Shown in pieces: positions 1 to 5,880 of a stretch of 7,057 nt of DNA. The stretch lies in NCBI GenBank assembly GCA_018970965.1, contig JAGWVG010000088.1:1-7057 (forward strand), written 5' to 3'. A model generated the notes under the pieces. It made no database searches, was not told the DNA's origin, and worked only from the letters and a program-made list of their open reading frames with translations. How positions within the stretch are numbered: the first letter of the stretch is position 1; every line of letters starts with the position of its first letter. Source of the stretch: Alphaproteobacteria bacterium (GTDB lineage: Bacteria; Pseudomonadota; Alphaproteobacteria; Sphingomonadales; Sphingomonadaceae). The position numbers were made by a program, and so were the translations under genes.

Positions 1-856
1 CCACCTCGATCACATCGATCCCAAGGTGCTGGCAGAGCGTCTGCCCGGCATTACTGAAAGCGGCAAGATTTTTGCGGGCGTCGATCTGACGCGCCAGCCG
101 CTGCCTGTTTGCCCAACGGTCCACTATAATATGGGCGGCATCCCCTGCAATTATCACGGCCAAGTCGTGACCAAGCGGGGTAAGGATGATGATGCCGTGG
201 TGCCGGGCCTTTATGCTGTTGGTGAGGCGGCGTGCGTCTCTGTCCATGGCGCAAACCGCTTGGGCTCCAACTCGTTGATTGACTTGGTTGTGTTCGGTCG
301 GGCGACTGGTCTGCACTTGAAGGAGACGCTGAAGCCCGGCGTCGCGCAAAAGCCGCTGCCCAAGGATGCGGCTGACCTCGCCCTGGCGCGGGTTGATAAA
401 TATCGTAACGCCAAGGGGGGCTCACCAACGGCTGAGATTCGCTTGGATATGCAGCGCACGATGCAAAAGCATTGCGCCGTGTTCCGCGATACCGCGCTGC
501 TGGCTGAGGGCGTTGAGCTGATGACCAAGGTCAATAAGCGGCTGGAAGATGTGGCTGTGACTGACCGCAGCCTCATTTGGAACACCGACCTTATCGAAAC
601 GCTCGAACTCGACAATCTCATGTCGCAAGCCGTTTGCACGATGGCGAGCGCGAACAACCGTAAGGAATCGCGCGGGGCGCATGCGCATGAAGATTTCCCC
701 GAGCGCGATGATAAGAATTGGATGAAGCACACCATCAGCTGGTTTGACGGCTGGGGCGGTTCGGGCGGCAAGGTGACGCTCGATTATCGCGGCGTCCATA
801 ACTACACGCTCACTGATGAGGTTGAGTATATCAAGCCCAAGGCGCGCGTTTACTAA
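1..856 (+). CDS. sdhA: Succinate dehydrogenase flavoprotein subunit, C-terminal part (5' end outside window)
   Basis: This is the catalytic FAD subunit of succinate dehydrogenase (complex II), which oxidises succinate to fumarate on the cytoplasmic side of the inner membrane. The reading frame is open from base 2, giving 284 visible residues of a protein usually near 590-600. Visible residue 41 is the His of the HYNMGG motif and residue 86 is the Arg of GANRLGSNS. Their 45-residue spacing matches the substrate-binding His354 and Arg399 of E. coli SdhA. The Glu in AVGEAAC sits where the FAD-contacting Glu388 would be. The covalent-FAD His and the catalytic Arg286 equivalent lie upstream of the window. 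The C-terminal flavoprotein domain, with the conserved RKESRGAHAHEDFPERDD stretch, is intact and ends in KARVY. An in-frame GTG at 26 is internal, not a start. A probable terminator follows, and sdhB is not the next gene. The identification is secure. Confidence 0.96.
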   Translation, partial: HLDHIDPKVLAERLPGITESGKIFAGVDLTRQPLPVCPTVHYNMGGIPCNYHGQVVTKRGKDDDAVVPGLYAVGEAACVSVHGANRLGSNSLIDLVVFGRATGLHLKETLKPGVAQKPLPKDAADLALARVDKYRNAKGGSPTAEIRLDMQRTMQKHCAVFRDTALLAEGVELMTKVNKRLEDVAVTDRSLIWNTDLIETLELDNLMSQAVCTMASANNRKESRGAHAHEDFPERDDKNWMKHTISWFDGWGGSGGKVTLDYRGVHNYTLTDEVEYIKPKARVY

Positions 857-880
857 GCGCGTTTGGGACAAGGGACGTAC

Positions 881-921
881 AGGGCGGTCTTTGCAAGGGC
901 AGGGGCCGCCCTTCTTGTTTC
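881..921 (+). terminator. Probable Rho-independent terminator after sdhA
   Basis: AGGGCGG (881-887) pairs perfectly with CCGCCCT (906-912). The stem can be extended by one C-G pair and three G-U pairs to about 11 bp (881-891 with 902-912). The following TCTTGTTTCT is T-rich but interrupted, so termination may be only partial. It lies 25 bp after the sdhA stop codon, which suggests the sdh transcript ends here and the fumarase has its own promoter in the rest of the 857-1009 gap. I could not identify that promoter with confidence. Confidence 0.6.
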
Positions 922-1009
922 TATTCGGTAAAGTCCTCGATCGGCCCATTGTCGCGGCGGGTTACGCTCGCTAAGGCGGCGGCAGTTTTTCGGCCAGCAG
1001 GATCGACGC

Positions 1010-2530
1010 ATGACTGTTCTTATTCGCGAAAACGATATCATCGAAAGCGTCGCGGACGCGCTTCAATATATCAGCTATTTCCACCCGATGGATTATATCC
1101 GGGCCTTGGGAGAGGCATATAAGAAAGAGCAGGGGCCGGCAGCGAAAGACGCTATCGCGCAAATCCTGACCAACAGCCGCATGTGCGCTGAGGGCCATCG
1201 ACCGATTTGTCAGGATACGGGCATTGTCACTGTTATCGTTAAATGGGGCCAGCAATGCGTGCTCGACTCCCGTCGTTCACTGCAAGAGGTGATCGATGAG
1301 GGCGTGCGCCGGGCCTATCTTCACCCCGAAAATAAGCTGCGGGCGTCAATTTTGGCTGATCCTGCGTTCACCCGCGTCAACACAAAGGACAATACGCCCT
1401 CGGTCGTCCATCTCGAAATGGTGCCGGGCGACAAGGTGAGCTTTGATGTCGCAGCCAAGGGCGGCGGGTCTGAAAACAAGACCAAGTTCAAGATGATGAA
1501 TCCCAGCGATTCCATTGTGGATTGGGTGCTGGAAATGGTTCCGCAAATGGGCGCTGGCTGGTGCCCGCCCGGCATGTTGGGCATTGGCATTGGTGGCACA
1601 GCGGAAAAGGCAATGGTGCTTGCCAAAGAAAGCCTGATGGGCGCGATTGATATGGCCGAGCTAAAGGCGCGCGGCCCGCAAAATGATATTGAGCGGCTGC
1701 GGATTGAGATTTTTGACAAGGTCAATGCGCTGGGTATTGGCGCGCAGGGGCTGGGCGGTCTGGCAACAATCCTTGATGTGAAGATCCTCGATTATCCGAC
1801 ACATGCGGCATCAAAGCCGGTGGCGATGATCCCCAATTGCGCGGCCACGCGCCATGCGCATTTCACACTGACGGGCGCTGGCCCAACTTTCCTTGAAACG
1901 CCAAAGCTTGATGAATGGCCCAAGGTGGAATGGGCGCCTGACAGCGCCGCCAAGCGCGTTAATCTTGATACGTTGACCGCCGAGGATGTGAAAAGCTGGA
2001 AGGCGGGGGATCGCCTGCTTCTCAACGGCAAGATGCTCACGGGCCGCGATGCCGCGCATAAGCGCATTGCTGATATGCAGGCCAAGGGGGAGGAACTTCC
2101 CGTTAGCTTCAAGGGGCGGATGATTTATTATGTCGGCCCGGTGGATCCGGTGGGCGAAGAAATTGTTGGCCCTGCTGGCCCCACAACGGCCACGCGCATG
2201 GACAAGTTTATGGACATGATGCTCGAGCAAGGCCTGCTCGGCTGCGTCGGCAAGGCAGAGCGTGGTCCTGCCGCAACACAGGCCATTGCCAAACACCAAT
2301 CAGCCTATTTGATGGCTGTGGGCGGTGCCGCTTATTTGGTGGCCCGGGCCATTAAAGGCAGCAAGGTCGTTGGCTTTGAAGATTTGGGTATGGAAGCCAT
2401 TTACGAATTTGAAGTCAGCGATTTCCCCGTAACAGTGGCCGTCGATAGCAGTGGGGAAAACGTCCACACGTCAGCGCCGCTCGTTTGGCGCAAGAAGATT
2501 GCGGACGAAAAATTGTTGGAACAGGCCTAA
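1010..2530 (+). CDS. Fumarate hydratase, class I (iron-sulfur, FumA/FumB type)
   Basis: This enzyme reversibly hydrates fumarate to L-malate in the TCA cycle in the cytoplasm, using an oxygen-sensitive [4Fe-4S] cluster. The protein is 506 residues, somewhat shorter than E. coli FumA (about 548), but complete in both the N-terminal and C-terminal class I domains. Cys67 (RPICQDTG), Cys185 (GAGWCPPGM) and Cys277 (IPNCAATRH) have the spacing of the three cluster ligands known from FumA and the Leishmania enzyme. Asp69, His265 (DYPTHAAS), Arg352, Arg396 (TTATRMD) and Lys415 (GCVGKAERG) fall at or within a residue of the positions known to bind substrate or act in catalysis. The ATG at 1010 has a modest AGGA Shine-Dalgarno element ending seven bases upstream, and the protein begins at the usual family N-terminus. 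It lies 153 bp after sdhA, the enzyme for the preceding reaction. It is clearly not the FumC (class II) type. Confidence 0.96.
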   Translation: MTVLIRENDIIESVADALQYISYFHPMDYIRALGEAYKKEQGPAAKDAIAQILTNSRMCAEGHRPICQDTGIVTVIVKWGQQCVLDSRRSLQEVIDEGVRRAYLHPENKLRASILADPAFTRVNTKDNTPSVVHLEMVPGDKVSFDVAAKGGGSENKTKFKMMNPSDSIVDWVLEMVPQMGAGWCPPGMLGIGIGGTAEKAMVLAKESLMGAIDMAELKARGPQNDIERLRIEIFDKVNALGIGAQGLGGLATILDVKILDYPTHAASKPVAMIPNCAATRHAHFTLTGAGPTFLETPKLDEWPKVEWAPDSAAKRVNLDTLTAEDVKSWKAGDRLLLNGKMLTGRDAAHKRIADMQAKGEELPVSFKGRMIYYVGPVDPVGEEIVGPAGPTTATRMDKFMDMMLEQGLLGCVGKAERGPAATQAIAKHQSAYLMAVGGAAYLVARAIKGSKVVGFEDLGMEAIYEFEVSDFPVTVAVDSSGENVHTSAPLVWRKKIADEKLLEQA

Positions 2531-2563
2531 CCGCCTTTCGACTTCGTCAACCATCTTTGGCAA

Positions 2564-2601
2564 CCGAGCGTTGATCCTTTTTGTAGAAAGGCGACGCTCG
2601 G
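2564..2601 (+). promoter_or_regulatory. Nested hairpin in the leader of the NucS-like gene
   Basis: CCGAGCGTTG (2564-2573) pairs with CGACGCTCGG (2592-2601) over 10 positions, with one G-U. After a two-base bulge, CCTTT (2576-2580) pairs with AAAGG (2587-2591) around a six-base loop. The hairpin lies between the fumarase stop (2530) and the nuclease start (2620). No T-tract follows on the plus strand, so it is not a standard intrinsic terminator for the fumarase. It ends at GGAG, just before the GAGG ribosome binding site at 2610-2613. It could stabilise the upstream mRNA 3' end, attenuate readthrough or affect translation of the next gene. The function is unknown. Confidence 0.5.
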
Positions 2602-2619
2602 GAGCAACTGAGGCTGGCG

Positions 2620-3090
2620 ATGGACGAGAAGACTGTGCCCAAACGCGTGCAGACGCGCATGCGGATTTTAAATTACGAAAAAGAGTTGAAGCAACTGCTC
2701 CGAGCGCAGCTTGAAAAGGTCGAGCCGGGCCTTGTCGCGGATGATGGCGGGCGCGAGCGCCAAGTGGCGAGCGGCAAGATTGATATCACGGCGCGGGATG
2801 CCAATGGGCATTATGTGGTGATTGAACTGAAAGTGGGCCCATGCCCTGCCGGAGCCATTGAGCAGGTTCTTGGCTATTCTAGCGATTTGGAAGAGGAGAC
2901 GGGAATTCCATGTCGCGCCGTTCTGGTCGCTTCAGAATTTACCTTGCGCCAACGTTCTGCGGCAAAACGCGCACATGAGATGCATTTGGTGACCTATCAG
3001 GTTGAACAAATGGACTTTGCAGGATCTCCTCCTCCACCTGATAAAAGCCAGATGCGCCCTTTGGCTCCGCATCAGGCACCGCCGAGGTGA
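2620..3090 (+). CDS. NucS-like (DUF91-type) PD-(D/E)XK nuclease domain protein, short
   Basis: This 156-residue protein resembles the C-terminal nuclease domain of NucS/EndoMS, a family whose archaeal and actinobacterial members cut branched or mismatched DNA. An N-terminal helix (about residues 17-33, NYEKELKQLLRAQLEKV) is followed by G52-K-I-D55, then the E69-L-K71 strand (VVIELKVG) and Gln82 in a helix (AIEQVLGY). This is the D-x13-ExK-Q pattern of PD-(D/E)XK nucleases. The DNA-binding and dimerisation domain found in full-length NucS (roughly 230-250 residues) is absent. The ATG at 2620 is chosen because GAGG (2610-2613) sits six bases upstream, and an in-frame TAG at 2584 blocks longer forms. 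A Met at residue 14 is a weaker alternative. The recognisable fold ends near residue 133. The Pro-rich tail (PPPPDKSQMRP) reads antisense through the 3' end of the opposing serine hydrolase gene. The nuclease fold is well supported; the substrate is unknown. Confidence 0.8.
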   Translation: MDEKTVPKRVQTRMRILNYEKELKQLLRAQLEKVEPGLVADDGGRERQVASGKIDITARDANGHYVVIELKVGPCPAGAIEQVLGYSSDLEEETGIPCRAVLVASEFTLRQRSAAKRAHEMHLVTYQVEQMDFAGSPPPPDKSQMRPLAPHQAPPR

Positions 3091-4192
3091 AGAAGGCCGT
3101 GCCGGTTTTGGCCTGTCTATCGATCCACAGCCCGGCCCGCAGGCCATAGGCCTCGCCCGCATGGCCCACGCGCAGGCGAGCATCGGCAAAACCATCGCTG
3201 GAACAGCCAAATTTGCCCCGACCGATTGTTTGAACACCAAGCCCAAAGGCACAGAAAAAGCCGCCTTCAGTCTCACCATTATGCCCATTATAGCGCCATG
3301 CAGGCCGCTCCATTTGGTGCAGGCGGGCCGCAGGTAAAAAGCCGGCCCCGCGCTGAACCATCATTTGCCCAATGCGTGCCAAATCTCGCATTGAAATGCG
3401 CAGGCCGCCTTGCGGCGCAAAAAGCGCGCCATTGCTGCCCAGCTTATAGGTCGTCAGATCACACCCACCATTGGTGGAGGGGAGGACGGGACACGCGGGG
3501 CGTTGGCCGTGAAGATCATCGCGCCGGGGCTGGCCCGTCTCATCATAGAGCGCAATGGCGCGGGCAATTTGCGCATCGCTGCACTGTGCCCAATTATAGC
3601 AGGCGGCAATCCCCAAGGGCTTAAAGACCAGCGCGTGCATCGCTTGGTCAAAACGTTGGCCTGTCACCCGTTCAATGATGCTGCCAATCACTGGATAATT
3701 GATATTGGCATAACGGAAATAGCCGCCCGCAGGATGTGTCGCATCCCAAACGCGCGGGTCACCCAGACGCGCGCGGAGCGTTTCACCCAGTGGGATGACA
3801 TAAAGATCTCCACCATCCATCAAGCTTGATTGGTGCGATAATAGCAGCCGCAGCGTAATCTTGCGGTTGGGGAAATTGGGATTGCGCAAACGCCACCCCA
3901 AATAGCGTGAAATATCGGCATCGAGATCAAGTTTTTTGGTTTCCACCAAGCGCATCACGCCAAGCGCGGTCACAAGCTTTGAAATGGAGGCAACTCTGAC
4001 CGGATCGTCCGCTGTTACAGGCCGCCCGGTTTGGACATCCGCCAAGCCGACTTCTTTAAGAACTTGGATTTGCTTGCTATCGAAGCGCGTGATGACAGTC
4101 GCCCGATAAGAGGTGCGCTCAGGCATGGCACGGCTGGTCGTGGCCATGCCCAAAAGGCCTATTGCCAAAGCTATTCGCTGCCATATCTCCAT
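2939..4192 (-). CDS. Secreted serine hydrolase, beta-lactamase class C / esterase (S12-like) family
   Basis: This 417-residue protein belongs to the penicillin-binding-protein-like serine hydrolases, which include class C beta-lactamases, D-Ala-D-Ala peptidases and esterases. All three active-site motifs are visible: S69-I-S-K72 (nucleophile Ser and general-base Lys), Y161-A-N163 within RYANINYPVIG, and H344-A-G346 in the place of the KTG/HTG motif. The N-terminus (IALAIGLLGMATTSRA) looks like a signal peptide cleaved after about residue 22, implying a periplasmic enzyme. Six cysteines (198, 204, 234, 244, 314, 330) form three close pairs that could be disulfides. The start at 4192 lacks a Shine-Dalgarno sequence but has a possible promoter placed to give a leaderless mRNA. 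The hydrolase fold appears to end near residue 392, and the last 25 residues are encoded antisense to the NucS-like gene. The substrate cannot be told from sequence. True beta-lactamase activity is not implied, and an esterase or peptidase is equally possible. Confidence 0.9.
   Translation of the reverse strand: MEIWQRIALAIGLLGMATTSRAMPERTSYRATVITRFDSKQIQVLKEVGLADVQTGRPVTADDPVRVASISKLVTALGVMRLVETKKLDLDADISRYLGWRLRNPNFPNRKITLRLLLSHQSSLMDGGDLYVIPLGETLRARLGDPRVWDATHPAGGYFRYANINYPVIGSIIERVTGQRFDQAMHALVFKPLGIAACYNWAQCSDAQIARAIALYDETGQPRRDDLHGQRPACPVLPSTNGGCDLTTYKLGSNGALFAPQGGLRISMRDLARIGQMMVQRGAGFLPAARLHQMERPAWRYNGHNGETEGGFFCAFGLGVQTIGRGKFGCSSDGFADARLRVGHAGEAYGLRAGLWIDRQAKTGTAFFTSAVPDAEPKGASGFYQVEEEILQSPFVQPDRSPNASHVRVLPQNVGAR
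4162..4189 (+). promoter_or_regulatory. Weak candidate promoter for the MBL-fold hydrolase gene
   Basis: TTGCCA (4162-4167, 5 of 6 to the -35 consensus) and TATCTC (4184-4189, 3 of 6 to the -10 consensus) are 16 bases apart. They would give a leader of about 30 bases before the ATG at 4226. The site lies inside the 5' coding region of the divergent serine hydrolase, which is forced by the 33 bp gap. The -10 match is poor, so confidence is low. Confidence 0.25.
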
Positions 4193-4198
4193 AAGCTG

Positions 4199-4226
4199 AT
4201 AGTAAGGGAAATGGGGGATGGTGCAA
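4199..4226 (-). promoter_or_regulatory. Possible promoter of the serine hydrolase gene (leaderless start)
   Basis: On the minus strand TTGCAC (plus positions 4221-4226) and TACTAT (4199-4204) are separated by 16 bases. They match the sigma-70 consensus at 3 of 6 and 4 of 6 positions. A transcript starting about seven bases after the -10 element would begin at or next to the ATG at 4192, consistent with the absence of a ribosome binding site there. The -35 element would touch the start codon of the divergent MBL gene. This is a consensus match by eye only. Confidence 0.35.
4213..4218 (+). promoter_or_regulatory. Ribosome binding site that sets the MBL gene start
   Basis: GGGGGA ends seven bases before the ATG at 4226. 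For the alternative ATG at 4211, the AAGGGA at 4204-4209 is only one base away, which is too close. This favours 4226, which also gives a compact signal-anchor N-terminus. Confidence 0.6.
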
Positions 4227-5389
4227 TGGCGGGTCTAGCGGGCAAAGCCCTTAAATTTTTGGCCGCAGTCGCCATTGCGCTGTGCCTTGGCGTAACAATT
4301 ATTCCGCCGTTTTTAGATGCCCGCTATTATGATGGGCCGGTGAGCGGCCATTATGATGGCAATCACTTCTTCAACCCTGGGGTTGACGATACGCTGCAGC
4401 CCCCAACGGGCAAATCACGTGGCGGTTTTCTCTGGCGCTTTTTATCGGGAGAGAGCGGCCGTCAGCCTTGGCCTGATATTGTGCCTGTTCGTCCCGCCAA
4501 GCCTGAGGCGCGCGTTATGGGCAGTCGGATGGTGGCCACATGGGTCGGCCATGCCAGCGTATTGGTGCAGACACAGGGGGTGAATATCTTGACCGATCCG
4601 GTCTGGTCAGACCGGGCAGGGCCGTTTGGCTTTGGCCCCAAGCGCGTGACAATACCCGGAATTGCTTTTGACGATTTGCCCAAGATCGACGTCGTTCTCG
4701 TAAGCCATAACCATTATGATCACATGGATTTAGATACGATTGGACGGCTTTGGGCGCGGGACCATCCAGTCATTATTACCAGCTTGGGCAATGATGCTCT
4801 GATTGCGCGGACTGGCGCGCCGTCCTTCGCGTTGGACTGGGGGCAGGGGGTCAACGTCCGGCCTGGTATGCGAGTCATTGTGACGCGCAATCATCATTGG
4901 TCGAGCCGATGGTTTAGCGATAGCCGCCGCGCCCTATGGTCCAGCTTTGTCATTCAGGTGCCGGGCGGAAATATCTATTTCGCAGGCGATACGGGCTTTG
5001 GTGATGGCCGGTGGCCGCAGGAAGCGCGACGCTTTGGCCCAGTGCGGCTGGCGTTGATCCCCATTGGCGCATTCCGTTTTGAACCCGGCATGGTCCGCAC
5101 GGCCAGTCATATCGGCCCGATGGAAGCAGAACGGGTGTTTGCGCAGCTCAAGGCCGGCTTTGCCATTCCCATCCATTGGGGAACATTCCAATTATCCAAC
5201 GAGGCACGCGAAACCCCGCCCAAAATGCTGGCCGAGGTGGTGCGCTGTGCAGGCTATGCGGATGCCTCTCGATTTGCGGCCCATCCGGTGGGCACTGCAG
5301 TTGATGTTCCCGCGTTGGGCAAGATCCCAGATCAGCATGCACCCAATGCCGAATGTTTGGCCAGATCTGACATTTACCGGCTGAATTAA
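4226..5389 (+). CDS. Membrane-anchored MBL-fold metallohydrolase, NAPE-PLD-like
   Basis: This 387-residue protein has the metallo-beta-lactamase fold and resembles the NAPE-PLD/UlaG-like group, which in characterised members hydrolyses phosphodiester or lactone bonds. An uncharged segment at residues 8-29 (LKFLAAVAIALCLGVTII) is a signal anchor. The family-typical HYDGNHFFNPG follows at 42-52. The metal-binding set is complete: H161-x-H163-x-D165-H166 (SHNHYDHMD), His224 (RNHHWSSRW), Asp255 (FAGDTGFGD) and His317 (PIHWGTF). His109 (WVGHAS) and His295 (ASHIGPMEA) are also conserved family positions. The frame stays open upstream to an ATG at 4031, but that extension (residues not resembling the family) is antisense to the serine hydrolase, so I start at 4226 on its ribosome binding site. 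ATG 4211 remains possible. It is divergently paired with the serine hydrolase across 33 bp. The active site probably faces the periplasm. The substrate is unknown; a lipid or phosphodiester is the family-based guess. Confidence 0.9.
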   Translation: MAGLAGKALKFLAAVAIALCLGVTIIPPFLDARYYDGPVSGHYDGNHFFNPGVDDTLQPPTGKSRGGFLWRFLSGESGRQPWPDIVPVRPAKPEARVMGSRMVATWVGHASVLVQTQGVNILTDPVWSDRAGPFGFGPKRVTIPGIAFDDLPKIDVVLVSHNHYDHMDLDTIGRLWARDHPVIITSLGNDALIARTGAPSFALDWGQGVNVRPGMRVIVTRNHHWSSRWFSDSRRALWSSFVIQVPGGNIYFAGDTGFGDGRWPQEARRFGPVRLALIPIGAFRFEPGMVRTASHIGPMEAERVFAQLKAGFAIPIHWGTFQLSNEARETPPKMLAEVVRCAGYADASRFAAHPVGTAVDVPALGKIPDQHAPNAECLARSDIYRLN

Positions 5390-5607
5390 GCGATGCGCAA
5401 AAAATAGCGGGCAGGGGACTTGCAATTCAGACCGAATCGATCTAATTAAATTTTGCGGGCCGGGCCCCTCTGGCGATTGCGTCAAAGCAGTCGTGATGTC
5501 GGACCGCATCGGGTAAGACCGGTGCGATTTGGACAGGCAGGACGCCGCAACTTCCAACAGCGCCGGACACACCCCGATTGAGCAATATCTTGTTCAAGGA
5601 GTGGCAT
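5390..5607. other. Intergenic stretch with a small hairpin; no gene recognised
   Basis: This 218 bp gap separates the MBL gene from the DUF465 gene. No reading frame in it looks like a real protein, and I see no tRNA or convincing terminator for the MBL gene. CGCATCGG (5505-5512) pairs with CCGGTGCG (5519-5526) around a GTAAGA loop, an 8 bp stem with one G-U, but no T-tract follows. An A+T-rich patch (about 5432-5455) could hold a promoter for the DUF465 gene, though no good -35/-10 pair stands out. Confidence 0.4.
5596..5601 (+). promoter_or_regulatory. Strong ribosome binding site of the DUF465 gene
   Basis: AAGGAG ends six bases before the ATG at 5608. It decides this start over the in-frame TTG at 5578, which has no ribosome binding site. 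Confidence 0.75.
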
Positions 5608-5790
5608 ATGAGTTTGCGCGTTTTTACATTGTTGTTGAAGCATCAGCGTTTGGATGAAGCCCTGCGGCAAGAGCAGGGGCGCCGTCTGCCAGATGTCTTC
5701 CGTATCCAGCAGCTCAAACGCATGAAGCTGGCCGTGAAAGATCGGCTGCACAGGCTTTCGGCAGGCCGTCGCCAAAAGGCGCGGGCCTGA
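5608..5790 (+). CDS. DUF465 / YdcH-type small protein
   Basis: This 60-residue, highly basic protein has the DUF465/YdcH signature: an N-terminal helix with LLKHQRLDEALRQEQ (residues 9-23), then a second helix with the conserved core IQQLKRMKLAVKDRLHRL (33-50). The pattern suggests a short helical hairpin. Members of this family are small cytosolic proteins of unknown biochemical role, common in proteobacteria. The ATG is supported by a near-ideal AAGGAG six bases upstream, and the length is as expected for the family. The C-terminus (SAGRRQKARA) is very basic. It is followed immediately by a long hairpin terminator, so it is probably transcribed alone or with limited readthrough into terC. 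Confidence 0.85.
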   Translation: MSLRVFTLLLKHQRLDEALRQEQGRRLPDVFRIQQLKRMKLAVKDRLHRLSAGRRQKARA

Positions 5791-5794
5791 CCGG

Positions 5795-5861
5795 GTCGGC
5801 TGGCGGCAGAACTTCACCCCCTCCCCTCAACTGGCTGCCGCCAGCCGACATTCATCTTTTT
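5795..5861 (+). terminator. Long-stem intrinsic terminator between the DUF465 gene and terC
   Basis: GTCGGCTGGCGGCAG (5795-5809) pairs perfectly over 15 bp with CTGCCGCCAGCCGAC (5835-5849). ATTCATCTTTTT with a five-T run (5857-5861) follows. The loop is unusually long at 25 bases and pyrimidine-rich, with two adjacent CCCCT units (5818-5822 and 5823-5827). It ends the DUF465 transcript. Because it sits only 24 bp before terC, it could also attenuate readthrough into that gene. Confidence 0.85.
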
Positions 5862-5875
5862 AAATAGTGATAATC

Positions 5876-5880
5876 AGGGG
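5876..5880 (+). promoter_or_regulatory. Ribosome binding site of the TerC gene
   Basis: AGGGG ends five bases before the ATG at 5886. It is the exact complement of each CCCCT unit in the loop of the preceding terminator hairpin. Confidence 0.6.

Noticed and set aside
853..1041. 62-residue minus-strand frame between sdhA and the fumarase
   Set aside because: It overlaps the sdhA terminator and the fumarase start, and its sequence is an Arg/Pro-rich composition shadow.
1792..2299. Long minus-strand frames inside the fumarase gene
   Set aside because: The fumarase on the plus strand has all its catalytic residues. The antisense frames are G+C-driven shadows.
3002..3829. Overlapping plus-strand open frames between 3002 and 3829
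   Set aside because: They lie opposite the well-supported serine hydrolase, have low-complexity basic composition and show no recognisable domain.
4031..4225. 65-residue N-terminal extension of the MBL-fold hydrolase
   Set aside because: The frame is open, but it is antisense to the start of the serine hydrolase, has no ribosome binding site, and would place the signal anchor far inside the protein. The ATG at 4226 with GGGGGA upstream fits better.
5395..5475. tRNA-like or attachment-site remnant in the gap after the MBL gene
   Set aside because: Neither strand gives a cloverleaf or a T-arm GTTC motif, and no integrase or flanking repeat is visible.
5192..5817. Minus-strand frames covering the 5390-5607 gap, the DUF465 gene and its terminator
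   Set aside because: They run through a perfect terminator hairpin and the clear DUF465 gene, have no ribosome binding site and match no family I recognise.
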